Source of the DNA: Okapia johnstoni
Lineage: Eukaryota > Chordata > Mammalia > Artiodactyla > Giraffidae
DNA: 64,000 bases
Direction of reading: 5' to 3'
NCBI GenBank assembly: GCA_024291935.2
Contig: JAGTYA010000026.1
Coordinates: 1,599,501-1,663,500, forward strand
Shown one piece after another: positions 12,370 through 23,673 of this stretch. The notes under the pieces were generated by a model that did no database searches, was not told where the DNA came from, and saw nothing but the letters and a program-made list of their open reading frames with translations. Each line of letters starts with the position of its first letter. Within the stretch, counting starts at the first letter, position 1. The position numbers were made by a program, and so were the translations under genes.

Positions 12370-12560
12370 TCTGATTCTGAGATTTTATAGCAAAATGCAG
12401 AGATAAGTCAGCTTTGATTCTGCTCTGTTTTATGAGGCTGTGTTCTCTCTGGCTCTCTCGTTCAGGGGAACAAATGGGTTTATGGCCGGCGCCCCATCTC
12501 GCCGTCAGCGGCAGGTGGGGCGGCGGGCGGCCGCTCTGATAAGACGGGCCCTGCCCCTGC
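12370..12560. promoter_or_regulatory. candidate regulatory island with GATA-like and CDX-like motifs
   Basis: An AT-richer block in GC-rich DNA. It contains AGATAAG at 12401-12407, TTTATAG at 12384-12390, TTTTATGAG near 12428, TTTATGG near 12479 and TGATAAG near 12537. These match GATA-factor and caudal-type (CDX) consensus forms. ASCL2 is a trophoblast gene and GATA/CDX factors act in trophoblast, so a link is conceivable. There is no conservation evidence in hand; this is motif reading only. Confidence 0.25.
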
Positions 12561-13597
12561 TGCCCTGCTGCTGGGGGGAGCCTGGAGCCTCCCTGGCTGG
12601 CTCCTCCTGCCCGGAGGCACTGGAGGTCCTGGGGCGCCCTTCACCTTCCCATCCTCACACCCCTCAGAGCCAGGACCCGCGCGGGATGCCCGGGGCTGTG
12701 TGCGAGCAGACCCCATTGGAGGTCAGCCTCCACTGAGCTCTCCCCACCCTGGAGACCCCTGAGGTGGGCAGGCCGGGAGCCACACACCTCCTTGGAGATC
12801 CCGGTGAACTCCATGCCCCCCGGGTTCTGCCTTGGTGGGGCCACAGAGCTGAGCCGCCTTCAAAGGGGCCGGAGGAAGCCTTGGGCCCCACCCCTGCCCG
12901 TCTGGGGACATCAAAGAACCCGCCGAAGAGCCCGGAGCCGTCCAGAGCTCCATCTCCAGAGGGAGGAGCCGCCAGCCCAGCCCCACCCTGGGTCCAGAGG
13001 AAGGCCCCCCATGGTGACCCCAGGGCACCCGGACCCCACCTGAGGCACCCGCCTCAGGGGCCCCTGGGAAACACCTCCAGGGGGTGTGCACTCAAGACCA
13101 GGACCTGCTCCCAACTGGATGGGTGCTGGTGGCCTCCTGGGGGCTGGGACGCACCCCTGGGTCACCTCACGACCACCCAGTGTTGACCGAGGTCCAGGGG
13201 CTTCAGGAAAGGCAGGGCTTTTGGCTCCAGGATGACTGGCCAGGGACCAGGAGGCCCAGCTCAGGTGGCGGGGCGGGGCAGTTTCTTTTCTCACCGTGTG
13301 ACAAAGCCCTGATGACCAGGGACTGGACCACGCGGGGTTGACCCCCATCTGTCACACACATCATGCCCTCTTTCCTCTTCGCACAACCCTGGGAGGGATC
13401 CCCACTTTCCCGGCAGGAGCACAGGGGCTGGGCAGGGTGACCCCCCCAGGGTCATGAGGCTCGTGCGGGCCGAGCCACTTGGGGGTGCGAGGTCACACGG
13501 GCGGGGAGGGGCCTGCGTGTCAGATGCTGCCTCCACGTTCTCTCCGCTGCCCAACACCAGGGCCTTCAGACAGGAACGGCCGTGGAGTCATCACCAC
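12561..13597. other. GC-rich single-copy DNA
   Basis: No gene, repeat or RNA recognised. Confidence 0.5.
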
Positions 13598-14328
13598 AAC
13601 TAAAGAGCCTCTTGATGAGGGTGAAGGAGGAGACTGAATCAGCTGAAAACAAAATACTAAAAAAACTAAGATCATGGCATCCGGCCCATTACTGCATGGC
13701 AATACTCCATTATGCGTGGAAGCAGGGACAGTTTTCCTCTTCTTGGGCTCCAAAATCACTGCGGACGGTGACTGCAGCCATGGAATCAGAAGGTGACTGC
13801 TTCTTGGCAGGAAAGCGATGACAAACCTGGACAGTGTGTTGAAAAGCAGAGATGTTACTCTGCTGACAAAGGTCTGTATAGTCAAGGCTATGGTCTTCCC
13901 AGTGGTCAAGTAAGGTGTGAGAGCTGGACTGTAAAGAAGGCAGAGCAGCAAAGAATTGATGCCTCCGAACTGTGGTGCTGCAGAAGGCTCCTGAGAGTCC
14001 CCTGGACAGCAAGGAGAGCCAACCAGTAAATCTTAAGGGAAATCAACCCTGATTACTCTTTGGAAGGACTGAGGCTGAAGCTGAAACTCCAGTATTTTGG
14101 TCATCTGATGCAAACAGCTGACTCATTGGAAAAGTCCCTGATGCTGGGAAAGATGGAGGGCAGAAGGAGAAGAGGGTGTCAGAGGATGAGATGGCTGGAT
14201 GGCATCACTGATGCAATGGACGTAAACTTGGGCAAACTTCGGGAGACGGTGAAGGACAGAGAGGCCTGGCATCCTGCAGTCTGTGGGGTCGCAAAGAGTT
14301 GGACATGACTGGGGGACTGAACAACAAC
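13598..14328 (+). mobile_element. BovB LINE 3' end, 5'-truncated, decayed
   Basis: Translated pieces in shifting frames match the C-terminal part of the BovB (RTE clade) reverse transcriptase ORF: around 14060-14308 the frame reads [20 protein letters not shown] and then [12 protein letters not shown], typical of this family. Several frameshifts and stops (near 13700, 13910 and 14030) show it is dead. It ends at the family-typical 3' end 'GGACATGACTGGGGGACTGAAC'-like sequence near 14300-14320. The 5' part is missing, as in most BovB copies. Confidence 0.9.
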
Positions 14329-14344
14329 CCCAAGAGACAGGAAA

Positions 14345-14563
14345 GGGCTTCCCAGGTGCTGCTAGTGGTAAAGACCCCACTTGCCAATGCAGGAGACATA
14401 AGAGATGCACGTTCGATCCCTGGGTCAGGAAGATCCCCTGGAGAATGAAATGGCTACCCACTCCAGTATTCTTGCCTGGAAAATCCCCTAGACAGAGGAG
14501 CCTGGCGGCCTACAGTCCATGGGGTCGCAAGGAGTCTGACAAGACTGAAGCAACTTAGCACAC
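14345..14563 (+). mobile_element. Bov-tA-type SINE
   Basis: tRNA-like head with a B-box-like GTTCGATCCCTGGGTCAGG, followed by the BovB-derived tail (CTCCAGTATTCTTGCCTGG ... GAGTCTGACAAGACTGAAGC). Near-identical flanks AGAGACAG (14333-14340) and AGAGACG (14564-14570) look like a target-site duplication. The SINE sits directly after the BovB 3' end. Confidence 0.9.
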
Positions 14564-14570
14564 AGAGACG

Positions 14571-17500
14571 GGACCTGCTGGTGCTGGAGAAAAACCCACC
14601 TGGACGGGAGGGATGGAGGCCTGAGCCCGCGAGGCTCTCAGGAGGCCTCTGAGGAGCTGTGGGGATGAATATCTGCTCCAGGCCTTTCCCTGCAGAGGGG
14701 GAGGCGCGTGCAAAGTCCCTGAGGCAGCAGTTGCCGAGATCCCAGGGCAGCGGGGGGGAGGGGCTGGTGATGGGGGAGGGGAGGGGAGCAGGTGGGAGGG
14801 GGAACTGGGCCAGACCACAGAGGCGCAGATGAGGAGGACCACGGCCCCGGCCCCCAGGGCACGCGCGGGCCGCACCAGGGCTCCGAGACCCCTGCCTGCC
14901 CGGGCAGCAGCTCTCAGAACCGCTCGCGGCAGGTCTGCCCACACCTGACTGTTGGGGCTGCGGCTAGGCCTGGGTCTGTGCGTGTGACAGGTCCTTGGAG
15001 CCCCCACCGGCAGGCCGGTGAGCCTGAGGCCTGAGAACCCAGGACGGCCTGCGGAGAGGGGCGGGGCCCGTGCTGGCGCCCAAGGAGTGGGCGACCCTTC
15101 AGACCAGTTCCTCTGCAGGGGCACTGCTCATGAGCTGGGTGGCGAGCTGGTTGCCAGGCAGATGATAGGGTCACTCCCCAGACCTGTGAGCAGTCCTGAC
15201 GGCCCACCCACTCCCGGAACCTGGCTGGCCCCACATTCCAGAAATAACCCGTCCTGCTCTCGGCTCCGCAGCTCGGAGGCCAGGCCGCTGCCTATCCCAG
15301 CCTGTCCATCTGCAGTGGCATCAGGCCCTTTCTCTTTCTGGGACCCAGGCCAGCAGCCCACCCTACGGACGGCAGGACAGACAGACAGGTGGGCAGGTGA
15401 CCTGAGGCAGGGGCCAGGCCCCGGTGGGGGGCGGCGAGCACGAAAGACCACGGCCAGTGGGGACAGAGCACCCAACAGGGACGGGAGAGGGCAGCGGGGC
15501 TGGAACACTCTGGAAAAGTGACCAGACTCGGGGTCATGCCTGCGAGGGGTCAGGGAGAGGCTGAGGGAGGTCTGTGGGGTGGAAAGAGCTGGGCAGAGCC
15601 CCCAGCCCCGAGGGAGAGGGCACCCCGGGCCCCAGAGGGTAGCGGGTCAAACCTAGACCACCCGGAATGGACAGAGGCTCCTCGGACTGACAAGGGCCAG
15701 GGGTAGGGGAGCTGGAGGGCACAGTGTTCCCCTTCTCCAGGGCTGGGCTGCATGTCCTTCCCAGCCCAGGCAGAGGCCGGGGCCTAGAGAAGCCGGGATG
15801 GCCGATGGCCACTTGTGAAGCCAGCTACGGACCCCACTGGGGCCTCTGATCCCTGGACCCCGGCCTCCCTTCCCCTCCTGTCCACTGCTCCTCCCCGATG
15901 GCCGTTAAGTCCTCCCCTCCCAGGAGGGTGGGCTCCAGCTTCTGCCCTTGCATGCTCCGAGGGACCAGGCACTCACTGCCCTGAGGCCCCCCTGACCCAT
16001 AGGGTCCCGCGGACAGAGCCCAAGCCTGGGACGTCCTCCCAGGGTCCCTGGCAAGGCAGGGACGGCCCTGCGCAGACGAGAGGGCAGGGTCACCTCTCTC
16101 TGTCTGACCTGCTCTGTCCAGCCTGAAGGCCTCTGTGTTCTGTCCTGTCCCCAAGACCACAGCTGTCTGAGGATCAGAGTTTGCAACCAGTCGCGGGCCT
16201 GGCCCTTAAACCGACCCCTCCAGACAGGGCACCAGACCCCAGCCCAGGCAGCTGCCGAGGGGGATGCAGCCATGCTCAGCTCTCCCCAGCCGGTCCTCCA
16301 CTCTCACAGGCACTTGGTGACCCCATGGACGCAGCCCAGACCCATCCTTCTTGCAGTGACCATGGCCTCTACACCGCCACTGACTGGCTTCCAGGCCCCT
16401 GTCCTGGGACTCACTTCTAACCAGTAGGATGCGGCAGAAGTGACCACGTGGCCTCCAAGGTTAGGTCACGAAGGGCGCTGGCTCCTACCTCACTCGCCCG
16501 GAGGAAGCCATGCAGGGACTTCCCCCAGAGAGGCCCGCAGGGCAAGAACCAATGTGGACAGCCAGCAGCCTGCAGTGTGGGGGGTCAGGTCAGGAGGGCC
16601 TGGGGCCCTCAGGGAGCAGAAGCAGTTCCCATCCCGGGGACCCTGGCCGGGCAGACCCTCCACAGCCGAGGCCTCCCAGGAACCCTCGGTGGCACAGAAG
16701 TCTTGATTCAGACCATTTTATGAACAGGGGGTGGGGCTCAGAGAGGCGGGGCTGTCCGCCCCCTCTTACTAAGGTGAGCTCACTTGCGTTCCGAGTCCTG
16801 CGAGGCAGGCCCAGGCCACCAGCACAGACTCGGGCCCTGCAGTTGGCCCTGCCATCCACTCCAGAGGCGTCTGGGACCTAACAGGACTGGTACATCAGGG
16901 AAGGCTTCCTGGAGGAGGGGTCCCAGAAGACCGAGGTGGAAGGGGAGATAAGATGGCAGTCTGGGTGGGAAATGATGCCAGAAGGCTCCCCAATCCACCC
17001 CGCAAGACCCTCCCGTGGTGGGAGGTCTCCACCTGAGTGGGGCAGAGGGGGGTCACCAGGCCAGACAGCCGGGTCCCTTACGCCGGTGCTGAGCCATGAC
17101 CCCAAGGATGGGGCAGGTGGAGGCCCTGGCAGGGTTGGGGCTGCCGGACGCTGCTGCCCTGGGTCCAGACAGGGGTGCCCCCAGGATGGGGTGTGTCTGG
17201 AGGAGGTCACAGGTGGAGGGCCCAGGACTGAGCAGGTGTGAGAGGGGCCACAGGCCAGCAGGGCTCCCCGGGCACGCACTGCCTGCTCAGAGGGCGGACG
17301 GGACCCTGACCCCAGGCCCACTTTCATCTGAAATGAAAGCCTGGCCCCCAGATATTCTCCCTGCCTGTGAGCGCAAGGCTGGGCAGTGAGGGCCAGGTGC
17401 TGTTGTCTGGACTTGTCCCTGCAGGACGGCGGGTCCACCCTCGGAGGAGAGGACGGTTGAGGAGCGGGCACTCGGCCCATCACCTGCCACTCCAGCCGCT

Positions 17501-18039
17501 CCACGCAGGTCAGCAGGAGGCCGCCACTTTGGAAGCAGAAGCGGGGCACCCGGAGAAGGCCTGGGTGCCCCTCGGACCCCAGCAGCCCTGCCCCCAGGCC
17601 CATACCCGGCACTGGCTTCCGGCAGGAAATGCCAGCAGCGCCCCCCCTACAAAAGTGCCAGCCCCGGTCATAGCTTCACCCAAGCCCGCAGCTCCTCTGC
17701 ACCCTGGGTCCAGGCAGGCCTATGAGAGGATGTCCGCCAGGGACCGGGTGATGGCTCGCTTCACCACGGGACCCACTCGGAGGGACTGGGCGCGCTCTTG
17801 CTGGAACACAGGCCATAGGCTGGCCCTGCCCCGAGGGCGCTTCCAGCCTCTGGCCAGCTGGCCTCCAGGCAGCCCTCAGGGGTGAACGGAGTAGGGTTTG
17901 CAGGACGCTCGCTGGGACACCAGCAGCCCGCGCTGGGTGGATGGCAGAGCTTGGTGGGCAGGCCGCCTGCCGGGCAGTTCATGGCCACCTCAGGGAGCCC
18001 CCGGCCCAGCAGCTGCCCGGGCCCTGCACCTGCCTCTGT
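14571..18039. other. GC-rich single-copy DNA
   Basis: No gene recognised. A short stretch near 16700-16770 (ATTTTATGAACAGGGGGTGG, then CAGAGAGGCGGGGCTG) resembles a MIR-type core at low confidence. Otherwise only chance ORFs on both strands. Confidence 0.5.
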
Positions 18040-18185
18040 GTTTGCACAAATCCCTCCCTAATAGATTTAATCACGGAGCTTTGATGACTGTGCCAGGACC
18101 CGTGCGGCCGCCCTGGCCACGGGGAACAAACGCACCATTGTCTGCAGCTCCACAGCCTCTGGCCGGTTAATGGGTAAACAGGGGG
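18040..18185. promoter_or_regulatory. candidate regulatory island with an exact TCF/LEF-type site
   Basis: An AT-richer island containing GATTTAATCACGG (18064-18076), GCTTTGATG at 18078-18086, which fits the TCF/LEF consensus SCTTTGATS, and GGTTAATGGGTAAACAGG near 18164-18181 (homeobox/forkhead-like). ASCL2 is a known Wnt/TCF target in intestinal stem cells, which makes the site worth noting, but function is not shown by sequence alone. Confidence 0.25.
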
Positions 18186-18499
18186 TAAGGCCAGCGCCTG
18201 CCCAGGCTGGGTGGGGAGCCGCCGGGTATGGCCTGGGCACACCAGCCCTCACCCCGCAGGTCCTGTGCTGGGGCCCCCAGAGGGAAAAGAGCAAACCTTC
18301 ACCCTTGTTCTGGAACCGGTCTCCAGAGCCCCAGAGCCAGGACAGAGGTCTCGGGGCAACAAGGCAGCCACTCCAGCACCCCCGCCATGGGGACCGCAGC
18401 CCCCACCAACTGTGCACCCACAGGCCCAGGGGATAGAAGCGGCACGTGAGCAACCCTCAGGCACTGCAGGTGGGAGTGTAAAATGGGGCAAAACACGTT
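18186..18499. other. single-copy DNA up to the BovB insertion
   Basis: Nothing recognised. Confidence 0.5.
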
Positions 18500-19207
18500 C
18501 ACTTCAACTCAGTCACTCGGTTGTGTCCGACTCTTTGCAACCCCATGGACTGCAGCACGCCAGGCCTCCCCGTCCATCACCAACTCCCGAAGTTTACTCA
18601 AACTCACATTCTTTCAGTCGGTGATGCCATCCAACCATCTCATCCTCTGTCGACCCCTTCTCCTCCCACCTTCAATCTTTCCCAGCTTCAGTCTTTTCCA
18701 ATGAGTCAGCTCTTCGCATCAGGTGGCCAAAGTAGTGGAGCTTCAGCTTCATCATCAGTCCTTCCACTGATATTCAGGACTGATCTCCTTTAGGATGGAC
18801 TGGTTGGATCTCCTTGCAGTCCAAGGGACTCTCAAGAGTCTTCTCCAACACCACAGTTCAAAGGCATCAATTCTTCGGTTCTCAGATTTCTTTATAGTCC
18901 AACTCTCACATCCATACATGACTACTGGAGAAACCATCGCCTTGACTAAATGGACCTTTGTTGGCAAAGTAATGTCTTTGCTTTTTAACGTACTGTCTAA
19001 GTTGGTCAAGCTTTACTTCCAAGGAGCAAGTGTCTTTTAATTTCATGGCTGCAGTCACCATCTGCAATGATTTGGGAGCCCAAGAAAATAAAGCCTGCCA
19101 CTGTTTCCCCATCTATTTGCCATGAAGCAATGGGACCAGATGCCATGATTTTTGTTTTTTGAATGTTGAGTTTTAAGCCAACTTTTTCACTCTCCTCTTT
19201 CACTTTC

Positions 19208-19485
19208 CAGGGAAGGCGATGGCACCCCACTCCAGTACTCTTGCCTGGGAAACCCCATGGATGGAGGAGCCTGGTGGGCTGCAGTCCATGGGGTTGCAAA
19301 GAGTTGGACACGAATGAGCGACTTCACTTTCACTTTTCACTTTCATGCATTGGAGAAGGAAATGGCAACCCACTCCAGTGTTCTTGCCTGGAGAATCCCA
19401 GGGACGGGGGAGCCTTGTGGGCTGCCGTCTATGGGGTCGCACAGAATCGGACACGACTGAAGCAACTTAGCAGCAGCAGCAGCAG
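19208..19485 (+). mobile_element. BOV-A2-type SINE inside BovB, with 11-bp target duplication
   Basis: Two related BovB-derived units in tandem, both ending in the 'GGACACGA.TGA' motif, with an (AGC)n tail at about 19469-19485. It is flanked by perfect 11-bp direct repeats CTTTCACTTTC at 19197-19207 and 19486-19496. The BovB sequence resumes in register on the other side, so the SINE arrived after BovB. Confidence 0.93.
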
Positions 19486-19649
19486 CTTTCACTTTCATCA
19501 GGAGGCTCTTTAGTTCTTCTCTTTCTGTCATAAGCATAGTGTCATCTGCATATTTGAGATTACTGATATTTCCCCTGGCAATCTTTATTTCAGTTTGTGC
19601 TTCATCCAGTCCGGCATTTCACATGATGTACTCTGCATGTAAGTTAACT

Positions 19650-20680
19650 AAGCAGGGTGACAATATACAGCCTTGACGTACTCCAATCCCAATTTGGAAC
19701 CAGTCTGTAGTCCTATGTCCAGTTCTAACTGTTGCTTCTTGATCTGCATAATTGTTGCTTGTGATCTTCTCAGGAGGCAGGTCAGGTGGTCTGGTATTCC
19801 CATCTCTTTAAGAATTTTCCACAGTTTGTTGTGATCCACACAGTCAAGGCTTTGGCATAGTCAACAAAGCAGAAGTAGTTGTTTTTCTGGAGCTCTCTTG
19901 CTTTTTTGATGATCGAATGGATGTTTGCAATTTGATTTCTGGTTCCTCTGCCTTTTCTAAATCCAGCTTGAACATCTGGAAGTTCACGGTTCATGTATTG
20001 TTGAAGCCTGGCTTGGAGAATTTTGAGCATTACTTTGCTAGTGTGTGAGATGAGTGCAATTGTACAGTAGTATGAACATTCTTTGGCATTGCCTTTATTT
20101 GGGATTGGAATGAAAACTGAACTTTTCCAGTCCTGTGGCCACTGCTGAGTTTTCCAAATTTGTTGGCATATTGAGTGCAACACTTTCACAGCATCATTTC
20201 TTAGGATTTCAAATAACTCAACTGGAATTCCATCACCTCCACCAGCTTTGCTCATAGTGATGCTTCCTAAGGCCCACTTGACTTCACATTCCAGAATGTC
20301 TGGCTCTAGGTGAGTGATCACACCATCATGGTTATCTGGGTCATGAAGATCTTTTTTGTACAGTTCTTCTGTGTATTTTTGCCACCTCTTCTTAATATCT
20401 TCTGCTTCTGTTAGGTCCATACCATTTCTGTCCTTTATTGTGCTCATCTTTGCATGAAATGTCCCCTTGGTATCTCTAATTTTCTTGAAGAGATCTCTAG
20501 TCTTTCCCATTCTATTGCTTTCCTCTATTTCTTTGCATTGATCACTGAGGAAGGCTTTTTTTTAATTTCTCCTTGCTATTCTTTGGAACTCTGCATTCAG
20601 ATGGGAATATCTTTCCTGTTCTCCTTTGCCTTTAGCTTCTCTTCTTTTCTCAGCTATTTGTAAGGCCTCTTCAGACAGCC
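19650..20680 (-). pseudogene. BovB reverse-transcriptase remnant
   Basis: The open part 20510-19782 carries RT fingers/palm segments: GGGDGIPVELFEILRNDAVK, SVFIPIPNKGNAKECSYY, LQQYMNRELPDVQAGFRKG and motif A-like FCFVDYAKAL, where intact copies have AFD; the following aspartate region is frameshifted (VWITTNCGK). A second short frame continues to 19648 (LGLEYVKAVYCHPA). The active-site YADD block would lie just beyond 19580 and is disturbed. Decayed. Confidence 0.85.
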
Positions 20681-20726
20681 ATTTCACCTTTTTTGCATTT
20701 CTTTTTCTTCGGAATGGTCTTGATCC

Positions 20727-21310
20727 CTGACTGTATAGAGCTTCTCCATCTTTGGCTGCAAAGAATATAATCAGTCTGATTTCGGTGTTGACCGTCTGGT
20801 GATGTCCACGTGTAGAGTCTTCTCTTGTGTTGTTGGAAGAGGGTGTTTGCTATGACCGGTGCATTCTCTTGGCAAAACTCTATTAGCCTTTGCCCTGCTT
20901 CATTCTGTACTCCAAGGCCAAATTTACCTGTTACTCCAGGTGTTTCTTGACTTCCTACTTTTGCATTCCAGTCCCCTATAATGAAAAGGACATCTTTTTT
21001 GGGTGTTAGTTCTAGAAGGTCTTGTAGGTCTTCATAGAACCGTTCAACTTCAGCTTCTTCAGCGCTACTGGTTGGGGCATAGACTTGGATTACTGTGATA
21101 GTGAATGGTTTGCCTTGGAAATGAACAGAGATCGTTCTGTCGTTTTTGAGACTGCACCCAAGTACTGCATTTCGGACTCTTTTGTTGACCATGAGGGCTA
21201 CTCCATTTCTTCTAAGGGACTCCTGCCCACAGTAGTAGATATAATGGTCATCTGAGTTAAACTCACCCATTCCAGTCCATCTTAGTTCGCTGATTCCTAA
21301 AACGTTGGTG
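20727..21310 (-). pseudogene. BovB APE-type endonuclease domain, partial
   Basis: Open frame on the minus strand matching the apurinic-endonuclease-like N-terminal domain of BovB ORF: ELRWTGMG near the start, then VYAPTSSAEEAE, then the catalytic-type GDWNAKVGSQ and later DYILCSQRWRSSIQS. Immediately after SSIQS (about 20727) it joins GIKTIPKKKK. In intact elements a stretch of roughly 75-80 residues, including the SDH motif with the catalytic histidine, lies between these (family knowledge). The frame shifts again after KKKKCKK, near 20692, and then stops. So the domain is open but lacks its last catalytic motif. Confidence 0.85.
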
Positions 21311-21379
21311 TCAGTGAGCTTCCATAAGCCTCTTCTTTTTATGCATGAGAGGGCAGACAGAAGGCAAACAAGGTAGGTC

Positions 21380-21740
21380 CTCAAAAGTTAAACAGAATCA
21401 CCGTGCCACCTAGCAGTGAGGCCCCGAGGTGCAGATCCACGAGAACTGAAAGCCGTGTCTCAAAGACATACCTCCCCACCCGTGTTCACAGCAAGTGAGG
21501 GGGAGCAACCCAGTGTCCATCCAGCTGTGGTCCAGCCCCGCAAGGCAGTGTCCCTCAGCCTTAAAGCAGAAGGTCCTGGCACACGTGGCATCTTGGATAA
21601 GCCCGAGGGAAGCCGGGCTTTAGCACAACTTGATGAGGTTTAGAGGAACCGTCCAGAATGGGAAACTCACACGCTGAAGGCAGACTGGAGGTTTGGGGGC
21701 CAGAGTGGGGGGTGAGTGCTCACGGGTGACAGAAACATCC
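21380..21740 (+). mobile_element. old L1 3'-region fragment
   Basis: The order AAAAGTTAAACAGAATCACC, GTGTCTCAAAGACATACC, CCCGTGTTCACAGCA and CAACCCAGTGTCCATCCA follows the well-known mammalian L1 3' end (sense on plus). Strongly diverged and CpG-rich. A short tail after the BovB fragment at 22499-22560 (GTGAATTTTACCCCAG then a T run) may be the remainder of the same element. Confidence 0.65.
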
Positions 21741-21744
21741 CCGA

Positions 21745-21960
21745 GGGGCCTCCCAGTGGCCCACAGGTTAAGAATCTGCTTGCGATGCGGGGCTCGCGGG
21801 TTCAGTCCCTGGCCAGGGAAGATTCCGCACGCAGGGGGGCAACTAGGCCCTTGTGTCACAACCACCAAAATCTGAGCGTGCACTCTGGAGCCACACAGCC
21901 CAGCTGGAGAGCCTGCAGCGCAGTGAGCGAGCCCGCAGAACGCCCCGCAGCTCCTGAGTG
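21745..21960 (+). mobile_element. CHR-type (tRNA-derived) SINE
   Basis: GGGGCCTCCCAGTGGCCCA head, AAGAATCTGCTTGCGATGC, B-box-like GGTTCAGTCCCTGGCCAGGG, then GGAGCCACACAGCC. This is the layout of the artiodactyl CHR SINE family; diverged. Confidence 0.75.
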
Positions 21961-22075
21961 CCGAAACGGAGGCCAGACGCAGCCGAATAACAGCCGAGTG
22001 TTTTTAACAGGAGAGAAGAAAAAGCTCTGAGCAAGAAGAGGGGCGGCGCCGTGCTGGGACGTGGAGCGGCGCCCT

Positions 22076-22497
22076 CAGTGCTGGTCCGTTCAGCCGCTCA
22101 GTCGTGTCGACCCCATGGGCTGCAGCACGCCAGGCCTCCCTGTCCATCACCAACTCCGGAGCCTGCTCAAACTCCTGTCCATCGATTTGTGATGCCATCC
22201 AACCATCTCATCCTCTGTCGTCCCCTCTCCTCCCACCTTCAATCTTTCCCAGCATCAGGGTCTTTTCCAATGAGTCAGTTCTTCATATCAGGTGGCTAAA
22301 GTATTGGAGTTTCAGCTTCACCATTAGTTCTTCCAATGAATGTTCAGGACTGATTTCCTTTAGGATGGACTGGTTGGATCTCCTTGCAGTCCAAGGGACT
22401 CTCAAGAGTCTTCTCCAACATCACAGTTCAAGAGCATCAATTCTTCAGCGCTCAGCTTTCTTTATGGTTCAACTCTCACATCCATACATGACTACTG
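22076..22497 (-). mobile_element. BovB LINE 3' end, truncated
   Basis: Same 3' sequence as the large copy at 18500 (TCAGTCGTGTCGACCCCATGG, CATCACCAACTCC, CAATCTTTCCCAGCATCAG, CCAAGGGACTCTCAAGAGTC), and like it on the minus strand. It begins abruptly near 22497. Confidence 0.92.
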
Positions 22498-22560
22498 CTG
22501 CCCTATAAAATAGTTAAACTTAGGTTCTGTGAATTTTACCCCAGTTTTTTTTTTTAAAGC

Positions 22561-23240
22561 ACCGTGGTAGATGAACAGACTGGGTTGCTGAGCGTGGGAA
22601 ACCTGCAGAGTCTCGTGGCGGGAGGCGCAAACCCTGCGCCAGGCAGCCTGGCTCCGAGCTCACCTCTGCCTGTGATGACTGGATAGGTGACCTGGCTTCC
22701 CTGGCCTGGGTCTTCCAGGACGGCTGGGAGAACAAGTCCGCCTCTGGGTGGCTGTGTGCCTGCAGAGCCGGCTGCAGCCTCGGGAGGGGCCCTCCCCACC
22801 ACCACACTGCCCTGTGTCCCTCCGATCCTGTTCGCTCTTCCTTTTTCACCAAATACATACTACGTGCCAGCCGGTCCCCGAGGTACATGAGTGAGCAGGG
22901 GCCGTGGTGCACCCAGTTCTATGGAAGGTGGGCACTGCCGTCCGAGGGCAGAACTGCCCTGTCTCCAGGAGCCATCTGGCCCCACCCTCCCCTCCCGGGC
23001 CCCCGACCCACCAACCCGCGGGCCCAGGCTTTGTGCTGGGGAGGTGCCCCTGCCTCCCGCTGACCCCACCCTCAGTGGGAGCCAAGATGTTCTCGGGGGG
23101 CCGCCTCACCCTCTGCAGCCTCCCCTGCCCCCAGCTTCCCTCTCCTGGGGACCCCACCCTGGATAGGGCCTCACCTCCCTCCAGAGTATTCAAATCCCCC
23201 CTCAACTGGACCCAAGTCTGCAGAATTTTAAAAAGAACTA
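22561..23240. other. single-copy GC-rich DNA
   Basis: No gene recognised. The small T run at 22545-22556 is the edge of the preceding L1-like tail. Confidence 0.5.
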
Positions 23241-23483
23241 ATAGCCCTTTTCAAAGAGCAGTTTTAGGTTCACAGAAAATTGAGTGAAAAAGCACAGAGT
23301 TCCCATATCCCACCCTGGTCCCCAGACACAGTTTCCTCTGTTAGCAATTTCCATCCACAGGTACCTCTGTTACAACTGATTGGCCAATAGTGATACATAA
23401 AGTTTTATTGCAATAACATATACAAAACATAGAATGTACCATCTTAACTATTTTTTAAGTGTACAGGGGCTTTAAGTATTGAA

Positions 23484-23668
23484 AGTGAAAGTCGCTCAGT
23501 CGTCTAGGAATCTTTGTGACCCCATGGACTATACAGTCCATGGGATTCTCCAGGCCAGAATGCTGGAGTAGGTAGCCTTTCCCTTCTCCAGGGGATCTTC
23601 CCAACCCAGGGATCAAACCCAGGTCTCCCGCATTGCAGGCGGATTCTCTACCAACTGAGCTGTCAGGT
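23484..23668 (-). mobile_element. Bov-tA-type SINE
   Basis: Starts AGTGAAAGTCGCTCAGTCG and ends GGATTCTCTACCAACTGAGC on the plus strand, the reverse complement of a Bov-tA unit including the B-box region (CCCAGGGATCAAACCC). Inserted in old L1 sequence. Confidence 0.92.
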
Positions 23669-23673
23669 TAAGT

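Larger units (their letters stand above)
18500..21330 (-). mobile_element. long BovB LINE copy, internally deleted, interrupted by a SINE
   Basis: The longest BovB copy in the window. Reading on the minus strand from 21330 down to 18500 gives endonuclease, then reverse transcriptase, then the C-terminal region and 3' end. A BOV-A2 SINE interrupts it at 19208-19485. The frame is broken in several places: between the endonuclease and RT parts (near 20690), near 19850, near 19640 and within the 3' third. The region before the endonuclease seems missing, so it is also 5'-truncated. Not able to move on its own. Confidence 0.93.
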
